The position numbers and the translations under genes were made by a program. Of a stretch of 64,000 nt of DNA, positions 44,963 to 57,642 are shown in pieces. This DNA comes from Achromobacter piechaudii NBRC 102461 (lineage in GTDB: Bacteria > Pseudomonadota > Gammaproteobacteria > Burkholderiales > Burkholderiaceae_B): assembly GCF_001571245.1 (NCBI RefSeq), contig NZ_BCTK01000005.1, forward strand, positions 186,001 to 250,000. The letters run 5' to 3'. The notes beneath the pieces were generated by a model. It saw nothing but the letters and a program-made list of their open reading frames with translations, was not told where the DNA came from and made no database searches. Numbering within the stretch: position 1 is the first letter of the stretch; the number at the start of each line of letters is the position of its first letter.

Positions 44963-45856
44963 TCAGCCTTTCAAGGCTTCGATCCGCAACGTGTCGCCAT
45001 CCAGGCGAACCAGCGCCGGCTGGTTCTGCAACGTGCGGTCAAGCTTGTCTTCCACGACCCGATACACGCCGGCCACGGCCAGCAGCTCGGCATCCAGATG
45101 CGTGGTGAAAATGCGCGCCGACGTGTCGCCGCGCGCGCCGGCCATGGCCTTGCCGCGCAAGGGCCCGTAGACGTGCACATTGCCATCGGCGATGACTTCG
45201 GCGCCCTGGCTCACCATGCCGATCACGACCAGGTCGGTGTGGCGCGCGTACACGCGCTGACCCGAACGCAGCGGCTTGGTGATGACCAGCGCCGAGGCCG
45301 AATGCGGCGCTGCCTGCGTGGGCGCGGGGGCGGACGTGGCGCCGCTGGCCTCGCGCGCGGGCAGCGGCTCGCCGCCAGCCTTGGCCGGCTTGTCGTTGGC
45401 CGATTTATTTGCGGCGTCGGCGGCAGGCGCGTCCGGGATATCGGCGGGCGTTGCCGCGATTTCCACGGCGGCGGCGGGCACCGATGGCACGGGCGTGGAC
45501 ACATCGTTGGGAGGCGCGGTATCGACCACGGGCGCGGGCCGGGCGGGCGGGGTGGACAGCTCGACTGGCGTCAGGCCCGCGTCGCGCGCGGCCTTCAGGT
45601 TGGCGCCTTCGGCCACCACGCCGATCGGGGGCAGGTTATGCGCGCGCAGCGCGTCGACCAGCGCCTTCCAGTCGATCGCTTCTTCGACGCGGCTGGCGTC
45701 GATGACCACGGGTTCGTTTTCAAAGAAGCTGCCGGCATCCGCCATGCGCTTGGCCAGCGCGGCGGCGAGGCGTTCGGGGTCCGCGCTGTGCAGGACCACG
45801 CGAATGGCATAAAGGGTGGCGCTTTTGAAGTCCAGGGCTAGGGATTCAGTATTCAT
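44963..45856 (-). CDS. minC: Septum-site-determining protein MinC
   Basis: 297 residues from the ATG at 45856; longer frames reach 46009 but run into glnS-side sequence without a ribosome site. The N-terminal FtsZ-inhibiting domain spans 1-105, the C-terminal beta-helix that binds MinD spans about 190-297 ([19 protein letters not shown] ... [16 protein letters not shown]). Between them is an unusually long Ala/Pro-rich linker of about 80 residues (E. coli MinC has a short one). The gap to minD is 141 bp, larger than in many min operons. Confidence 0.95.
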   Translation of the reverse strand: MNTESLALDFKSATLYAIRVVLHSADPERLAAALAKRMADAGSFFENEPVVIDASRVEEAIDWKALVDALRAHNLPPIGVVAEGANLKAARDAGLTPVELSTPPARPAPVVDTAPPNDVSTPVPSVPAAAVEIAATPADIPDAPAADAANKSANDKPAKAGGEPLPAREASGATSAPAPTQAAPHSASALVITKPLRSGQRVYARHTDLVVIGMVSQGAEVIADGNVHVYGPLRGKAMAGARGDTSARIFTTHLDAELLAVAGVYRVVEDKLDRTLQNQPALVRLDGDTLRIEALKG

Positions 45857-46021
45857 CTTGATTGTGGCTGGCGGCCCGGGCGCCAGGAAAACGGCGCCCG
45901 CAACCGGCTGCGGGATGTCGGGCATGATAACCCGCGCCGGGGTGGGCTGCGCAGGGGGAAAGACGAAAGAAAAAAGCGCCCGAAGGCGCATTTTTTCCGT
46001 GTTATGCACGCGCGGCGAGGC

Positions 46022-47791
<1,770 letters not shown>

Positions 47792-47882
47792 TCTTGAAAG
47801 AATAGGAAAAAGCGGCGACAAAGCGTCAATTTTGCCACGTTCCGCAGCAGGGGCCTTTTTGAACCTCCTGCAACCGGTTTCA

Positions 47883-47917
47883 AACTGGCCCCACGCGCTT
47901 GTAACTGGCTCTACACT
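47883..47917 (+). promoter_or_regulatory. Direct repeats AACTGGC 20 bp apart at the bd-like operon promoter
   Basis: AACTGGC occurs at 47883-47889 and 47903-47909, exactly two helical turns apart, followed by TACACT (47912-47917) as a plausible -10 and the ATG at 47928. The first copy is also half of a near-perfect dyad, CCGGTTT-C-AAACTGG (47874-47888). There is no good -35, so activator control is likely. The spacing recalls MocR/GabR-type sites; that link is speculative. Confidence 0.45.
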
Positions 47918-47927
47918 ACGGGCCATC

Positions 47928-49271
47928 ATGGATATATCCACCCTTTCCCTGGCCCGTGCGCAGTTCGTGGCCAGCCTGAGCTTTCTGGCGCTTTTCCTGG
48001 CGGTTTCCCTGGCGCTTGCCTGGGTGCTTCTGTTTTTCAAGGTCCGCGCCCGCTGGTCCGGCCGCGCGGGCTGGACCGCCGCCTACCGCTTCTGGGTCCG
48101 CATCTTCGCGCTGGCTTTCGTGTTGACGCTGGCGGCCAGTGTGCCCGTGCTGATTCAGATCGGCAGCCTGTGGGCGGGCCTGATGGACAAGATCGGCAAT
48201 GTGGCCGGCCCGCTGCTGGGCTACGGCATTTTGTCGGTCTTCATCCTGAAATCCTGCTTCCTGGGCGTCATGCTGTTTGGCCAGCGCCGGGTTTCCGATG
48301 GCGCGCACACGCTCGCGGTGCTGATGGTGGCCGTGGGCCAACTGGTAGCGGTGTTCTGGGTGCTGGCCTTGCAATCCTGGATGCAGACGCCCGATGGCGC
48401 GGTGCTGGTCGATGGCCGCTATCAGGTCTATGACTGGATGGCCGTGGTGCTCAATCCCTCGGTGGGCTGGCGCATGGCCGTGGTGGCCGTGGGCGCGGCG
48501 CTGGCCGCTTCGTTCCTGATGATGGGCGTGACGGCATTGCAGGCCCTGCGCCGCCCGCTTGGCGATGGCGAGCGCAACGCCTTCAAGACCGCGCTGGTCA
48601 TCGCGCTGCTGGCCGCGATCCTGCAAATTCCCGTCGCCACCGGCGCGGGGCAATTGATGGCCAAGCTGCAACCGGCCAAGGCCGCCGCGGCTGCCGGCTT
48701 CTGGGAAAGCGGTTCCGAGCCGCAACTGGTGCTGTTCGGCTGGCCCGACGCACGCGCGCACACCAATGTCTCCGATGTGACCATCCACAATGCCGGTGGC
48801 CGCTGGCTGCACCGCAATGCGGACGGCAGCTATATGGGCCTGGACAAGTATTCCGGCATGTTGCCGCCGGTGGCGCTGACGTTCTGGTCGCTGCGCGTGG
48901 CCGTGGCGCTGGGGCTGTTGATGCTGGCGGTGGCGTGCGTGACGTTCCTGTGGACCTTCCGGCGCGGGCTGGATCCCTCGACCTTGCCCGTGTGGTGGCA
49001 GCGAGTGCTGTGCGGCATGATGTTTTCGGGCGGTATCGCCGTGGTGGCCAGTTGGTGGGTGTCGATCATCGGCCTTCAACCCTTCGTGGTGAACGGCACC
49101 ATCACGCAATCCGAGGTGCTGGGGCAGATCCCTTCCAGCACGGTGCTGTACGGGCTGTTGGGCTATGGCCTGTTGTACGCGCTGCTGTTGGCGGCGTTCA
49201 CGGGCATGTTGTTCCACGCCGCCCGCTACGGGGTCGTGCCGGTACGTAAATTGAGCGGGGGAGCGCCATGA
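47928..49271 (+). CDS. Cytochrome bd subunit I (CydA) homologue that lacks the haem ligands
   Basis: 447 residues with about nine membrane segments. Family landmarks are kept: RAQF near 10-13, SWMQTP (150-155), NPS (176-178), K251, FGWPD (270-274), FWSLR (319-323) and GLQPF (382-386). When aligned by eye to E. coli CydA, every haem axial ligand is changed: H19 is Leu20, H186 is Val185 and M393 is Ala325. The glutamates E99, E107, E257 and E445 correspond to Tyr99, Lys108, Ala256 and Ile380. Arg9, Lys252 and Arg391 counterparts remain. It therefore probably binds no haem in the normal way and cannot be an ordinary quinol oxidase. The frame is intact and well-coded, so this is not simple decay. 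The ATG at 47928 was chosen because the family N-terminus begins there. Confidence 0.88.
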   Translation: MDISTLSLARAQFVASLSFLALFLAVSLALAWVLLFFKVRARWSGRAGWTAAYRFWVRIFALAFVLTLAASVPVLIQIGSLWAGLMDKIGNVAGPLLGYGILSVFILKSCFLGVMLFGQRRVSDGAHTLAVLMVAVGQLVAVFWVLALQSWMQTPDGAVLVDGRYQVYDWMAVVLNPSVGWRMAVVAVGAALAASFLMMGVTALQALRRPLGDGERNAFKTALVIALLAAILQIPVATGAGQLMAKLQPAKAAAAAGFWESGSEPQLVLFGWPDARAHTNVSDVTIHNAGGRWLHRNADGSYMGLDKYSGMLPPVALTFWSLRVAVALGLLMLAVACVTFLWTFRRGLDPSTLPVWWQRVLCGMMFSGGIAVVASWWVSIIGLQPFVVNGTITQSEVLGQIPSSTVLYGLLGYGLLYALLLAAFTGMLFHAARYGVVPVRKLSGGAP

Positions 49272-50323
49272 TCGCCATGTTGGCCGCATCGCAGGGGCTC
49301 AGTCCCGAAGACCCTTCATTCTGGATGCCGCTGGCCTTCATGGCGCTGTTGTTCGTGGTGATCGCCGCGGGCATGGTGCTGGATGGCTTCGATCTGGGCG
49401 TCGGCATCCTGCTGCAACTGGCGCCCGAACACGAGCGCGGCCGCATGATGTCCTTGTTGAGCCCCTGGCGCGACGCCAACGAATTCTGGCTGCTGCTGGG
49501 CATGGGCCTGTTCGCCTCGGCGTTCCCCTTCGCGTGGGGCGCGGTGCTGGGCAAGCTCTACGGGCCCCTGACATTCATGGTGCTGGGCGTGGTGCTGCGC
49601 AGCGTCTCGTTCGAATTCCGCATCCGCGCACGCAACGAAATGAAGCCGCGCTGGATCTTCGGTTTCTGGGCCGGCTCCATCATCACGGCCTTCGGTCAGG
49701 GGATGTTGCTGGGCCGGATCGCCACGGGCTATCAGTCCGATGCCGGCTATGGCTGGTTCGCCATGTTCGTGGGCCTGTGCGCGGTGGCGGCCTATGTGCT
49801 GCTGGGCGCATCGTGGTTGGTCATGCGCGTGGACGGCGACCTGCAACGGCGCGCGGCCTACTGGGCGCGCCACGCCATCCGCTGGACGGCGGTGGGCATG
49901 GTCGCCATCGCCGTGACGCTGGGACTGGCCAATGCGGGCATCTTCTACAAATGGAGCAACATCGCGCACCTGAGCCTGGCGGCCACGGTGTGGGTGCTGA
50001 TGCTGGCCGGGTATGTTGCGGCCGAAATGCTTCTGGCGCGCCTGCCGGGCAAGGCGGAACGCTTCAGCTGGCTGCCCTTCGTGCTGTGTGTGGCGCTGTT
50101 CCTGCTCATGTTGAGCGGCCTGGCCTACAGCCTGTTCCCGTACCTGATCCTGGATGACATGACGCTGTGGGATGGCGCGGGTGCGCTGGGGTCGATGCGC
50201 CTGGTGTTGGCCGGCGCGGTGGTCGGCATTCCGGTGGTGCTGGTGTTCAACATCCTGGCGTACCGCTCGGTCTTCGGCAAGGAACGCCCGCCGGTGCCGC
50301 TCTTGCCGCCACCTTCGTACTAG
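49268..50323 (+). CDS. Cytochrome bd subunit II (CydB) homologue
   Basis: 351 residues with about eight membrane segments, overlapping the subunit I gene by 4 bp (ATGA). It keeps the CydB marks: LDGFDLGVG near 38-46, DANEFWLLL (the Asp matching E. coli D58, with Trp57 replaced by Arg), a LRSVSFEFR segment and MTLWDGA near the end. This half looks conventional compared with its partner. An alternative start is 49277. No CydX-like small ORF, CydC or CydD gene is near. A terminator follows at 50355. Confidence 0.88.
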   Translation: MIAMLAASQGLSPEDPSFWMPLAFMALLFVVIAAGMVLDGFDLGVGILLQLAPEHERGRMMSLLSPWRDANEFWLLLGMGLFASAFPFAWGAVLGKLYGPLTFMVLGVVLRSVSFEFRIRARNEMKPRWIFGFWAGSIITAFGQGMLLGRIATGYQSDAGYGWFAMFVGLCAVAAYVLLGASWLVMRVDGDLQRRAAYWARHAIRWTAVGMVAIAVTLGLANAGIFYKWSNIAHLSLAATVWVLMLAGYVAAEMLLARLPGKAERFSWLPFVLCVALFLLMLSGLAYSLFPYLILDDMTLWDGAGALGSMRLVLAGAVVGIPVVLVFNILAYRSVFGKERPPVPLLPPPSY

Positions 50324-50353
50324 GCCGCGGCGTCCCTGTGTTTTCGAATGCTA

Positions 50354-50382
50354 TCGGCCCCCGCTTGGGGGCCGAATCTTTT
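50354..50382 (+). terminator. Rho-independent terminator of the bd-like operon
   Basis: CGGCCCCC (50355-50362), loop GCTT, GGGGGCCG (50367-50374), then AATCTTTT. It lies 31 bp after the subunit II stop. Confidence 0.85.
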
Positions 50383-50441
50383 GATCACCGATTCAGGCGA
50401 CGGTGAGCACGCCGCCACGGATTTGCACGCGCACGGGCGAT

Positions 50442-50505
50442 TCCAGCAGGCCGCTGGCCTTTACTGACCAAGCCGCTGGCATTTACAGGACCAGGCCGCC
50501 GCCCC

Positions 50506-50508
<3 letters not shown>
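50442..50508. repeat. Degenerate 22-23-bp tandem repeats at the 3' end of recQ
   Basis: Reading on the minus strand, three units each begin with TAA (50508, 50485, 50463) and share a GCCAGCGGC-like core followed by CTGG or TTGG. The first TAA is the recQ stop. A 29-codon open frame (50482-50393) starts in the second unit; its end, VRVQIRGGVLTVA, looks protein-like, but I cannot assign it and it may be a remnant. Confidence 0.4.
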
Positions 50509-52335
<1,827 letters not shown>

Positions 52336-52427
52336 GGGGGTAGGCCGGAAGCATCATGGCAGGGATTTTAAGCCGCAAATTCCAGGCGGCTGTTTCAGAG
52401 GGATATTTCCGTCCGTCTTGCGGCCCG

Positions 52428-53786
52428 CTACCAGCTCAGCCACGTGCCGCGCATGAAGGTGTCCACTGGCATGCTCAGGTTGGCGCGCCATTCGTAGTTG
52501 CCCGACACGATGTCGCGGTCGGCCCCCACGGCCAGCTTCACCTTGGGCGCCACGAACATGCTGTGCGACAGCCCCACGCGCTGCTCGGCAAGCGCCGAAC
52601 CCTCATGCAGGCCGGAATACGTGCCGCTGAATGTGCCCCAGCCCGTGATCGGCACGCCCGCCGACAAGGTATTGCGCGACTGCGGGGCCGAGGCCACGCC
52701 GCCGGAATACGTGGACAGGTCGCCAAAGCCCGCCCCGATCTGCTCGTTCGTGTAGCCCAGGTTGACGGTGTCCGCGACTTCGACGCTGTAGCCGAAGCGG
52801 TAGCGCCAGGCGTTGGATGCGTCAAACGAGCTTTGCGTGGCGCCTGCCTGGAAGGTGCCGTATTCCCCCGCCGCGTAGGTCGTGCCCATGCCGCGCGTGG
52901 TCAGCGAGGGGGCGCTTTGCATCTGGCCTTCCACGGTCAGCGCCGGCGTCAAGCCGTAACGCACGCTGCCCATGCCGACCGAGGCGCCGTAGTCGACCGC
53001 GCCGGAACTGGCGGCCGGGTCCATGCGATTGAGTTTGCCCACCGACGACGAATACCCAAAGCTGCCTTCCGGCACGGTCGCGGCCGAGCCGGCCCAGTTG
53101 GCGATCTGCAAGCCGCCGACCGGCGCGGTGCTGCCCCAGGCGGGTGCGTTGGCGTTGATATTGCCTACGGTGAGCGAGGGGCCGGCGGTGTTGCGGTAGA
53201 CCCAGTTGCGGTCGCCGCCGTAGCGCAGGCCGTCTTGCCCGCTGACCGACGCAAACCAGGGCCGGGTCGGACGCGAAACGCCCGAAATCACCACCACCGG
53301 CACGCGGGGAATGTCGCTGTCTTCCAGGGCAAAGGAGTAGTTGGGGAAGATGTCGTCTGGGGAGCTGGCATCCGGAACGGCGCCTTCCGTGGCGCCGGCG
53401 ACCTGGTCCTCGCAAGCCAGCGGGCCGCCTTCCATGCCTTCCGACAGCCCGGTGTTCAGACCGGGAATGGGGACGGGAGGGCTGTCCGCGCCCCCCTGCA
53501 CGCTGGTGTCCATGGCCGGTTCGGTGGCGCGCAAGCCGCAAGGCGGCGGGCCCAGGGGCACCGCGCGCGATTCCATCGACGGCGCGGGACGCACGGGCAT
53601 GGGCTGTACGGGGGACAGTACGCCGATGCCGCGTGCGACCAGCACCGGCGCGCCCGGGGAGGGCGTCGCGTTTGAATGGGGGGACGCAGCCAGCGTGTCG
53701 GCAAGCGCGGTAGCCAGCGGGCAGCAGAATCCCGTCGTCAGCGCCACGTGCAACAGCCGTCTGCGCCAGTTTGCAGGGGCGACCAT
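52428..53786 (-). CDS. Orphan outer-membrane beta-barrel protein, usher-like
   Basis: 452 residues from the ATG at 53786, which starts a signal peptide (NWRRRLLHVALTTGFCCPLATALAD); a longer frame to 53870 would mask it. Residues about 30-160 are low-complexity, rich in Pro, Gly and Ser. Residues 170-452 are beta-rich, with alternating patterns and a C-terminal aromatic (TWLSW) as in outer-membrane barrels. RYGLTPALTVEGQMQ and GEYGTFQAGATQSSF resemble the barrel part of chaperone-usher ushers, but at half their size and without plug or terminal domains. No chaperone or pilin gene is near. Function unknown. Confidence 0.7.
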   Translation of the reverse strand: MVAPANWRRRLLHVALTTGFCCPLATALADTLAASPHSNATPSPGAPVLVARGIGVLSPVQPMPVRPAPSMESRAVPLGPPPCGLRATEPAMDTSVQGGADSPPVPIPGLNTGLSEGMEGGPLACEDQVAGATEGAVPDASSPDDIFPNYSFALEDSDIPRVPVVVISGVSRPTRPWFASVSGQDGLRYGGDRNWVYRNTAGPSLTVGNINANAPAWGSTAPVGGLQIANWAGSAATVPEGSFGYSSSVGKLNRMDPAASSGAVDYGASVGMGSVRYGLTPALTVEGQMQSAPSLTTRGMGTTYAAGEYGTFQAGATQSSFDASNAWRYRFGYSVEVADTVNLGYTNEQIGAGFGDLSTYSGGVASAPQSRNTLSAGVPITGWGTFSGTYSGLHEGSALAEQRVGLSHSMFVAPKVKLAVGADRDIVSGNYEWRANLSMPVDTFMRGTWLSW

Positions 53787-53984
53787 AAAAACCAGTGTAG
53801 AGAGGGGCAGCCGCTGTAGCTGTAAACGATTTTTAGTAAACCGGACCAGCGGCAAGATCGAGGGCCCCATTTTACGGCGAGTCGATTACGACGGGAACGG
53901 GTCAGTTTGCGCCACCAACATCGTGCAACAGGTGTATTTCAGTTGATTTCCTGCCTCTTGCGGCCTGGCGCGCCGGGACGCACT

Positions 53985-54695
53985 ATGGCAGCCATGGACA
54001 ATCCTCATACCAAGCTGTTGGTCGTAGACGACGACCCGGCCCTCAGACAATTGCTGGCCGATTACCTGAATCGGCACGGCTACGACACCTTGCTGGCGCC
54101 GGACGCCACCGACCTGTCATCGCGCATTACCCGGTACGCCCCTGATCTATTGGTGCTGGATCGCATGTTGCCTGGCGGCGACGGCGCTGACGCCTGCCGC
54201 CGCCTGCGCGAGCAGGGCGAAGACATTCCCGTCATCCTGCTGACCGCGCGCGACGAAGCCGTGGACCGCATCATCGGCCTGGAAGCCGGCGCGGACGACT
54301 ACGTCGGCAAACCGTTCGACCCGCGCGAGCTGCTGGCCCGCATCGAAGCGGTGCTGCGCCGCAAGCGTGGTCCGTCCGCCCTGACCAAGGACGCACCGGT
54401 CACTTTCGGCCCCTTCCTGTTCGACCCCTCCACCCGCCAGTTGTCGCGCGACGGCACCGTCGTCAAGCTGACCGGCGGCGAAATCAATCTGCTGGAAGCG
54501 CTGGTGCGCAACGCGGGCAAGCCCTTGTCGCGCGAACGCCTGCTGGCGCTTGCGCGCGACGATGACGCGGGCGAACGCAACGACCGCGCCATCGACATCG
54601 CCATCCTGCGCCTGCGCCGCGTCATCGAAGACGACCCGAAGCAGCCGCGCTGGATCCAGACCGTCTGGGGCATCGGCTACCGGTTTTCCCCCTGA
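53985..54695 (+). CDS. OmpR-type response regulator
   Basis: 236 residues. The receiver domain (1-120) has the acidic pocket DDD near 15-17, phospho-acceptor D59 (LVLDRMLPGGDG), and the conserved Lys in GKPFDP. The C-terminal winged helix (residues about 135-236) matches OmpR/PhoB DNA-binding domains (TGGEINLLEALVRNAGKPLSRERLL ... IQTVWGIGYRF). Start at 53985 (GGGACG upstream) or 53994. The stop overlaps the kinase ATG by one base (TGATG), so the pair is coupled. Confidence 0.93.
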   Translation: MAAMDNPHTKLLVVDDDPALRQLLADYLNRHGYDTLLAPDATDLSSRITRYAPDLLVLDRMLPGGDGADACRRLREQGEDIPVILLTARDEAVDRIIGLEAGADDYVGKPFDPRELLARIEAVLRRKRGPSALTKDAPVTFGPFLFDPSTRQLSRDGTVVKLTGGEINLLEALVRNAGKPLSRERLLALARDDDAGERNDRAIDIAILRLRRVIEDDPKQPRWIQTVWGIGYRFSP

Positions 54696-56254
54696 TGCGT
54701 TTCTCCGCCCGCTTCCTGGTGCCGCGTTCGCTGCGTGCGCGCCTGATCCTGCTGATCCTGGGCGCCGTCCTGTTGACGCAAGCGGCCACGCTCGTGACGG
54801 TGTCGTACTTCCGGCACAAGTTCATGGAAGACGTGGCCATCGGCTATATCGTCACCACGATCCGCACCCTGCGCGCGGCCCTGTCCGAGGTGCCTGCCGA
54901 GGACCGCGCCGACTTCGTGCGCACGGCCTCGCAGAACCAATGGCGGCTGTGGTCGCGCGTGTTGCCCGCCGAAGCCAAGCTTCAGCGCTTCAACGGGCGT
55001 CGTCCGGCTCCGCCGCCGCGCAGCGCGGCCCGACCGCCCCCTCCGCCGCCCTCCGACGCGCGCTCCGCAGAGCCGCCGCCTCCGCCGCCCGATGGGCGCG
55101 ACGACGACCGGACCGATCCGCGCGCCGCCCAGCAGCGCGAGGCGGATCGCGCCGCGCACGAAGAGCGCATTAGGCGCTATCAACCCGAACCCGACGACAT
55201 CCGGCGCGACCTGCGCGTGCTGGTGCAGTTGCTGAACGAGCGGCTCAACGACGGCACCCGCGTGGCCTTGTCGCGCGGTCCCACGCCCGAGATCTTCATT
55301 TCGTTGGCGCCCAATTCCGCCAGCGAAGACGTGCCGCGCCTGCGCGAATGGCTGGTGATTCCGCTGGAACGGCTGGATCCGCCCGTCGCCACGCCGTTCA
55401 TCGCAGCCTGGCTGGGCGGGCTGGGCCTGCTGTTGCTGCTGGCCGTGGGTTTTTCGTGGCACATCACGCGCCCGATCACCCGGCTGGCGGACGCCGCCGA
55501 CCGCCTGGCTGCCGGGCAGCCGCAGCGCGTGGAGCCGTCCGGCCCGCATGAAACCCGCGCGCTGGGCGAACGCTTCAACGCGATGCTGGACGCGCTGGCC
55601 GAGTCCGACTCGGTGCGTCGCACCCTGTTGTCGGGCCTGCCGCACGATCTGAAGGGGCCGCTGTCCCGAATGTGGCTGCGCATCGAATTGGCCGACGATC
55701 CCAAGCTCAAGGAGGGCCTGCGCGCCGACCTTCAAGACATGCAGCACATGGTCGACCAGTTCATCGGCTTTGTGCGGGGCACGGACCCGGCCGCCTACCG
55801 CTATGCGCCCATCGTGCTGACCGACTGGCTGGTCGAACGCGTGGGCGCGTGGCAGGGCGCGGGCACCGATATCCACTTGAAGTCGGTGGATGAGGACGCG
55901 CCGCTGGTCGTGCAGGCCGACGCGGTGGCGCTGGGCCGGCTGTTGGACAACCTGATCGGCAATGCGCTGAACCATGGCGCGCCGCCCGTTGACGTCAGCC
56001 TGCGCCGGGAGGATCGCGTTGCGGTGCTGGACGTGGCGGACCATGGCCCCGGCATCGTCCCCGAACGTCGCCTGGAGGCGCTGCGTCCCTTCAGCCGGCT
56101 GGACGACGCGCGCACCCGCACGGGCAGCGTGGGCCTGGGCCTGGCGCTGGCCGAAGCCATCGCGCGGGCGCATGGCGGATCGCTGGAATTGCGCGAGGCG
56201 GAGTCGGGCGGCTTGTGCGTGCGGGTGACGCTGCCGCTATCGGAACACGCCTGA
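54695..56254 (+). CDS. EnvZ-like sensor histidine kinase with proline-rich periplasmic insert
   Basis: 519 residues. Membrane segment 1 (about 15-38), a periplasmic region (40-235), membrane segment 2 (236-257), HAMP (258-310), dimerisation domain with phospho-acceptor H317 ([13 protein letters not shown]) and an ATPase domain with the N box ([10 protein letters not shown], 418-427), G1 (DHGPGI) and G2 (GLGLALAEA). The periplasmic part contains an odd block at 103-133 with two runs of six Pro and one of three, then an Arg/Asp-rich stretch. RstB/EnvZ kinases normally lack this. It pairs with the preceding regulator. Confidence 0.92.
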   Translation: MRFSARFLVPRSLRARLILLILGAVLLTQAATLVTVSYFRHKFMEDVAIGYIVTTIRTLRAALSEVPAEDRADFVRTASQNQWRLWSRVLPAEAKLQRFNGRRPAPPPRSAARPPPPPPSDARSAEPPPPPPDGRDDDRTDPRAAQQREADRAAHEERIRRYQPEPDDIRRDLRVLVQLLNERLNDGTRVALSRGPTPEIFISLAPNSASEDVPRLREWLVIPLERLDPPVATPFIAAWLGGLGLLLLLAVGFSWHITRPITRLADAADRLAAGQPQRVEPSGPHETRALGERFNAMLDALAESDSVRRTLLSGLPHDLKGPLSRMWLRIELADDPKLKEGLRADLQDMQHMVDQFIGFVRGTDPAAYRYAPIVLTDWLVERVGAWQGAGTDIHLKSVDEDAPLVVQADAVALGRLLDNLIGNALNHGAPPVDVSLRREDRVAVLDVADHGPGIVPERRLEALRPFSRLDDARTRTGSVGLGLALAEAIARAHGGSLELREAESGGLCVRVTLPLSEHA

Positions 56255-56318
56255 CGCGGCGGGAGGCTCACCATACGGTACGATGCATCCTGCTTCGTCC
56301 CTTGTCGTTTTCCGCACC

Positions 56319-57392
56319 ATGGCCATCCAGTCCGATTCTCTTTCCTCTCGTCCCGACGCCCCCCGCATCGTGGCGCCGCAGCCGGTATCGCCCAACGAGG
56401 AATCGATCGAGCGCGCCTTGCGGCCCAAGGCGCTACAGGAATACGTGGGTCAGCAGCGCGCGCGCGAACAGCTGGAAATTTTTATTGCCGCCGCCCGCAA
56501 GCGCGGCGAAGCGCTGGACCACGTGCTGCTGTTCGGCCCTCCGGGCCTGGGCAAGACCACGCTGGCCCACATCATTGCGCATGAAATGGGCGTGCAGTTG
56601 CGCCAGACATCCGGCCCCGTGCTGGAGCGTCCCGGTGATCTGGCGGCCTTGCTGACCAATCTGGAAAAGAACGATGTGCTGTTCATCGACGAAATCCACC
56701 GCCTGTCGCCCGTGGTCGAGGAAATCCTCTACCCGGCGCTGGAAGATTTCCAGATCGACATCCTGATCGGCGAAGGCCCCGCCGCGCGCAGCGTCAAGCT
56801 GGACCTGCAACCCTTTACGCTGGTGGGCGCCACGACGCGGGCCGGCATGCTGACCAACCCGCTGCGCGACCGCTTCGGCATTGTGTCGCGGCTTGAGTTC
56901 TACAACGCTACCGACCTGGGCCATATCGTGACCCGCAGCGCCGGGCTGCTCAACGCCACCATCACGCCGGACGGCGCGGCGGAAGTGGCGCGCCGCGCGC
57001 GCGGCACGCCCCGCATCGCCAACCGCCTGCTGCGCCGCGTGCGCGACTACGCCGAGGTCAAGGCCAGCGGCACCATCGACGCCGACGTCGCCGGCCGCGC
57101 GCTGGCCATGCTGGAAGTGGACCCGCAGGGCCTGGATCTGATGGACCGCAAGCTGCTTGAAGCCATCATCCACAAGTTCGATGGCGGGCCGGTTGGCGTG
57201 GACAGCCTGGCCGCCGCGATCGGCGAAGAGCGCGACACCATTGAAGACGTGATCGAGCCCTACCTGATCCAGCACGGCTACCTGCAACGCACTCCGCGCG
57301 GCCGCACCGCCACGCTGTCGACCTGGCGCCATCTGGGCCTGGCGCCCCCGGCTGGCGCGGCCACCGGCAGCGGCGACCTGTTCAACAAGTAG
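56319..57392 (+). CDS. ruvB: Holliday-junction branch-migration helicase RuvB
   Basis: 357 residues. AAA+ motor with Walker [10 protein letters not shown], Walker B FIDEIHRL, sensor 1 GATTRAG and the arginine finger in LRDRFGI, then the winged-helix C-terminus ([12 protein letters not shown]). It drives branch migration with RuvA. Start at 56319; an upstream in-frame ATG at 56283 lacks support. ruvB stands alone on the plus strand, separated from ruvA and ruvC by two unrelated genes and in opposite orientation. Confidence 0.97.
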   Translation: MAIQSDSLSSRPDAPRIVAPQPVSPNEESIERALRPKALQEYVGQQRAREQLEIFIAAARKRGEALDHVLLFGPPGLGKTTLAHIIAHEMGVQLRQTSGPVLERPGDLAALLTNLEKNDVLFIDEIHRLSPVVEEILYPALEDFQIDILIGEGPAARSVKLDLQPFTLVGATTRAGMLTNPLRDRFGIVSRLEFYNATDLGHIVTRSAGLLNATITPDGAAEVARRARGTPRIANRLLRRVRDYAEVKASGTIDADVAGRALAMLEVDPQGLDLMDRKLLEAIIHKFDGGPVGVDSLAAAIGEERDTIEDVIEPYLIQHGYLQRTPRGRTATLSTWRHLGLAPPAGAATGSGDLFNK

Positions 57393-57406
57393 CTGTCGGG
57401 CTCGGC

Positions 57407-57552
57407 GGATCACCGGCAGCCCGCTGCTGCCGGGCGCGCGCGAATCAGCGGCAGCCCGCCCCGACGGGGCGCACTCGGATCAATGCCAGCCCGTCACTAC
57501 CGGGCGCACGGGGATCAACGGCAGCTCATCCTTGCCGTACGCGCATGGATCA
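57407..57552. repeat. Array of 35-bp tandem repeats with hairpin potential
   Basis: GGATCA (once GAATCA) recurs at 57407, 57442, 57477, 57512 and 57547, exactly every 35 bp, giving four full units and a partial fifth. The core GGCAGCCCG ... CCGGGCGCAC is conserved but degenerate. Each full unit can form a hairpin: unit 1 CCGGCAGC/GCTGCCGG, unit 2 CGCCCC/GGGGCG, unit 3 GCCCG/CGGGC and unit 4 ACGGCA/TGCCGT. Units 1 and 4 pair in the same register with one C-G to A-T exchange. There are no unique spacers, so this is not a CRISPR. It fills most of the gap between ruvB and the ammonia-lyase gene. Confidence 0.85.
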
Positions 57553-57642
57553 AGGCAGCCTCCATAAGGGGGCGGCGCAATCGGCGTGACAGGTTTATGA
57601 TCCTGGGGTTTCGACATCCCGCGATCAAAGGACCAGATTTCC

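Noticed and set aside
57407..57552. CRISPR array
   Set aside because: The 35-bp units abut directly, with no unique spacers, and no cas genes are near.
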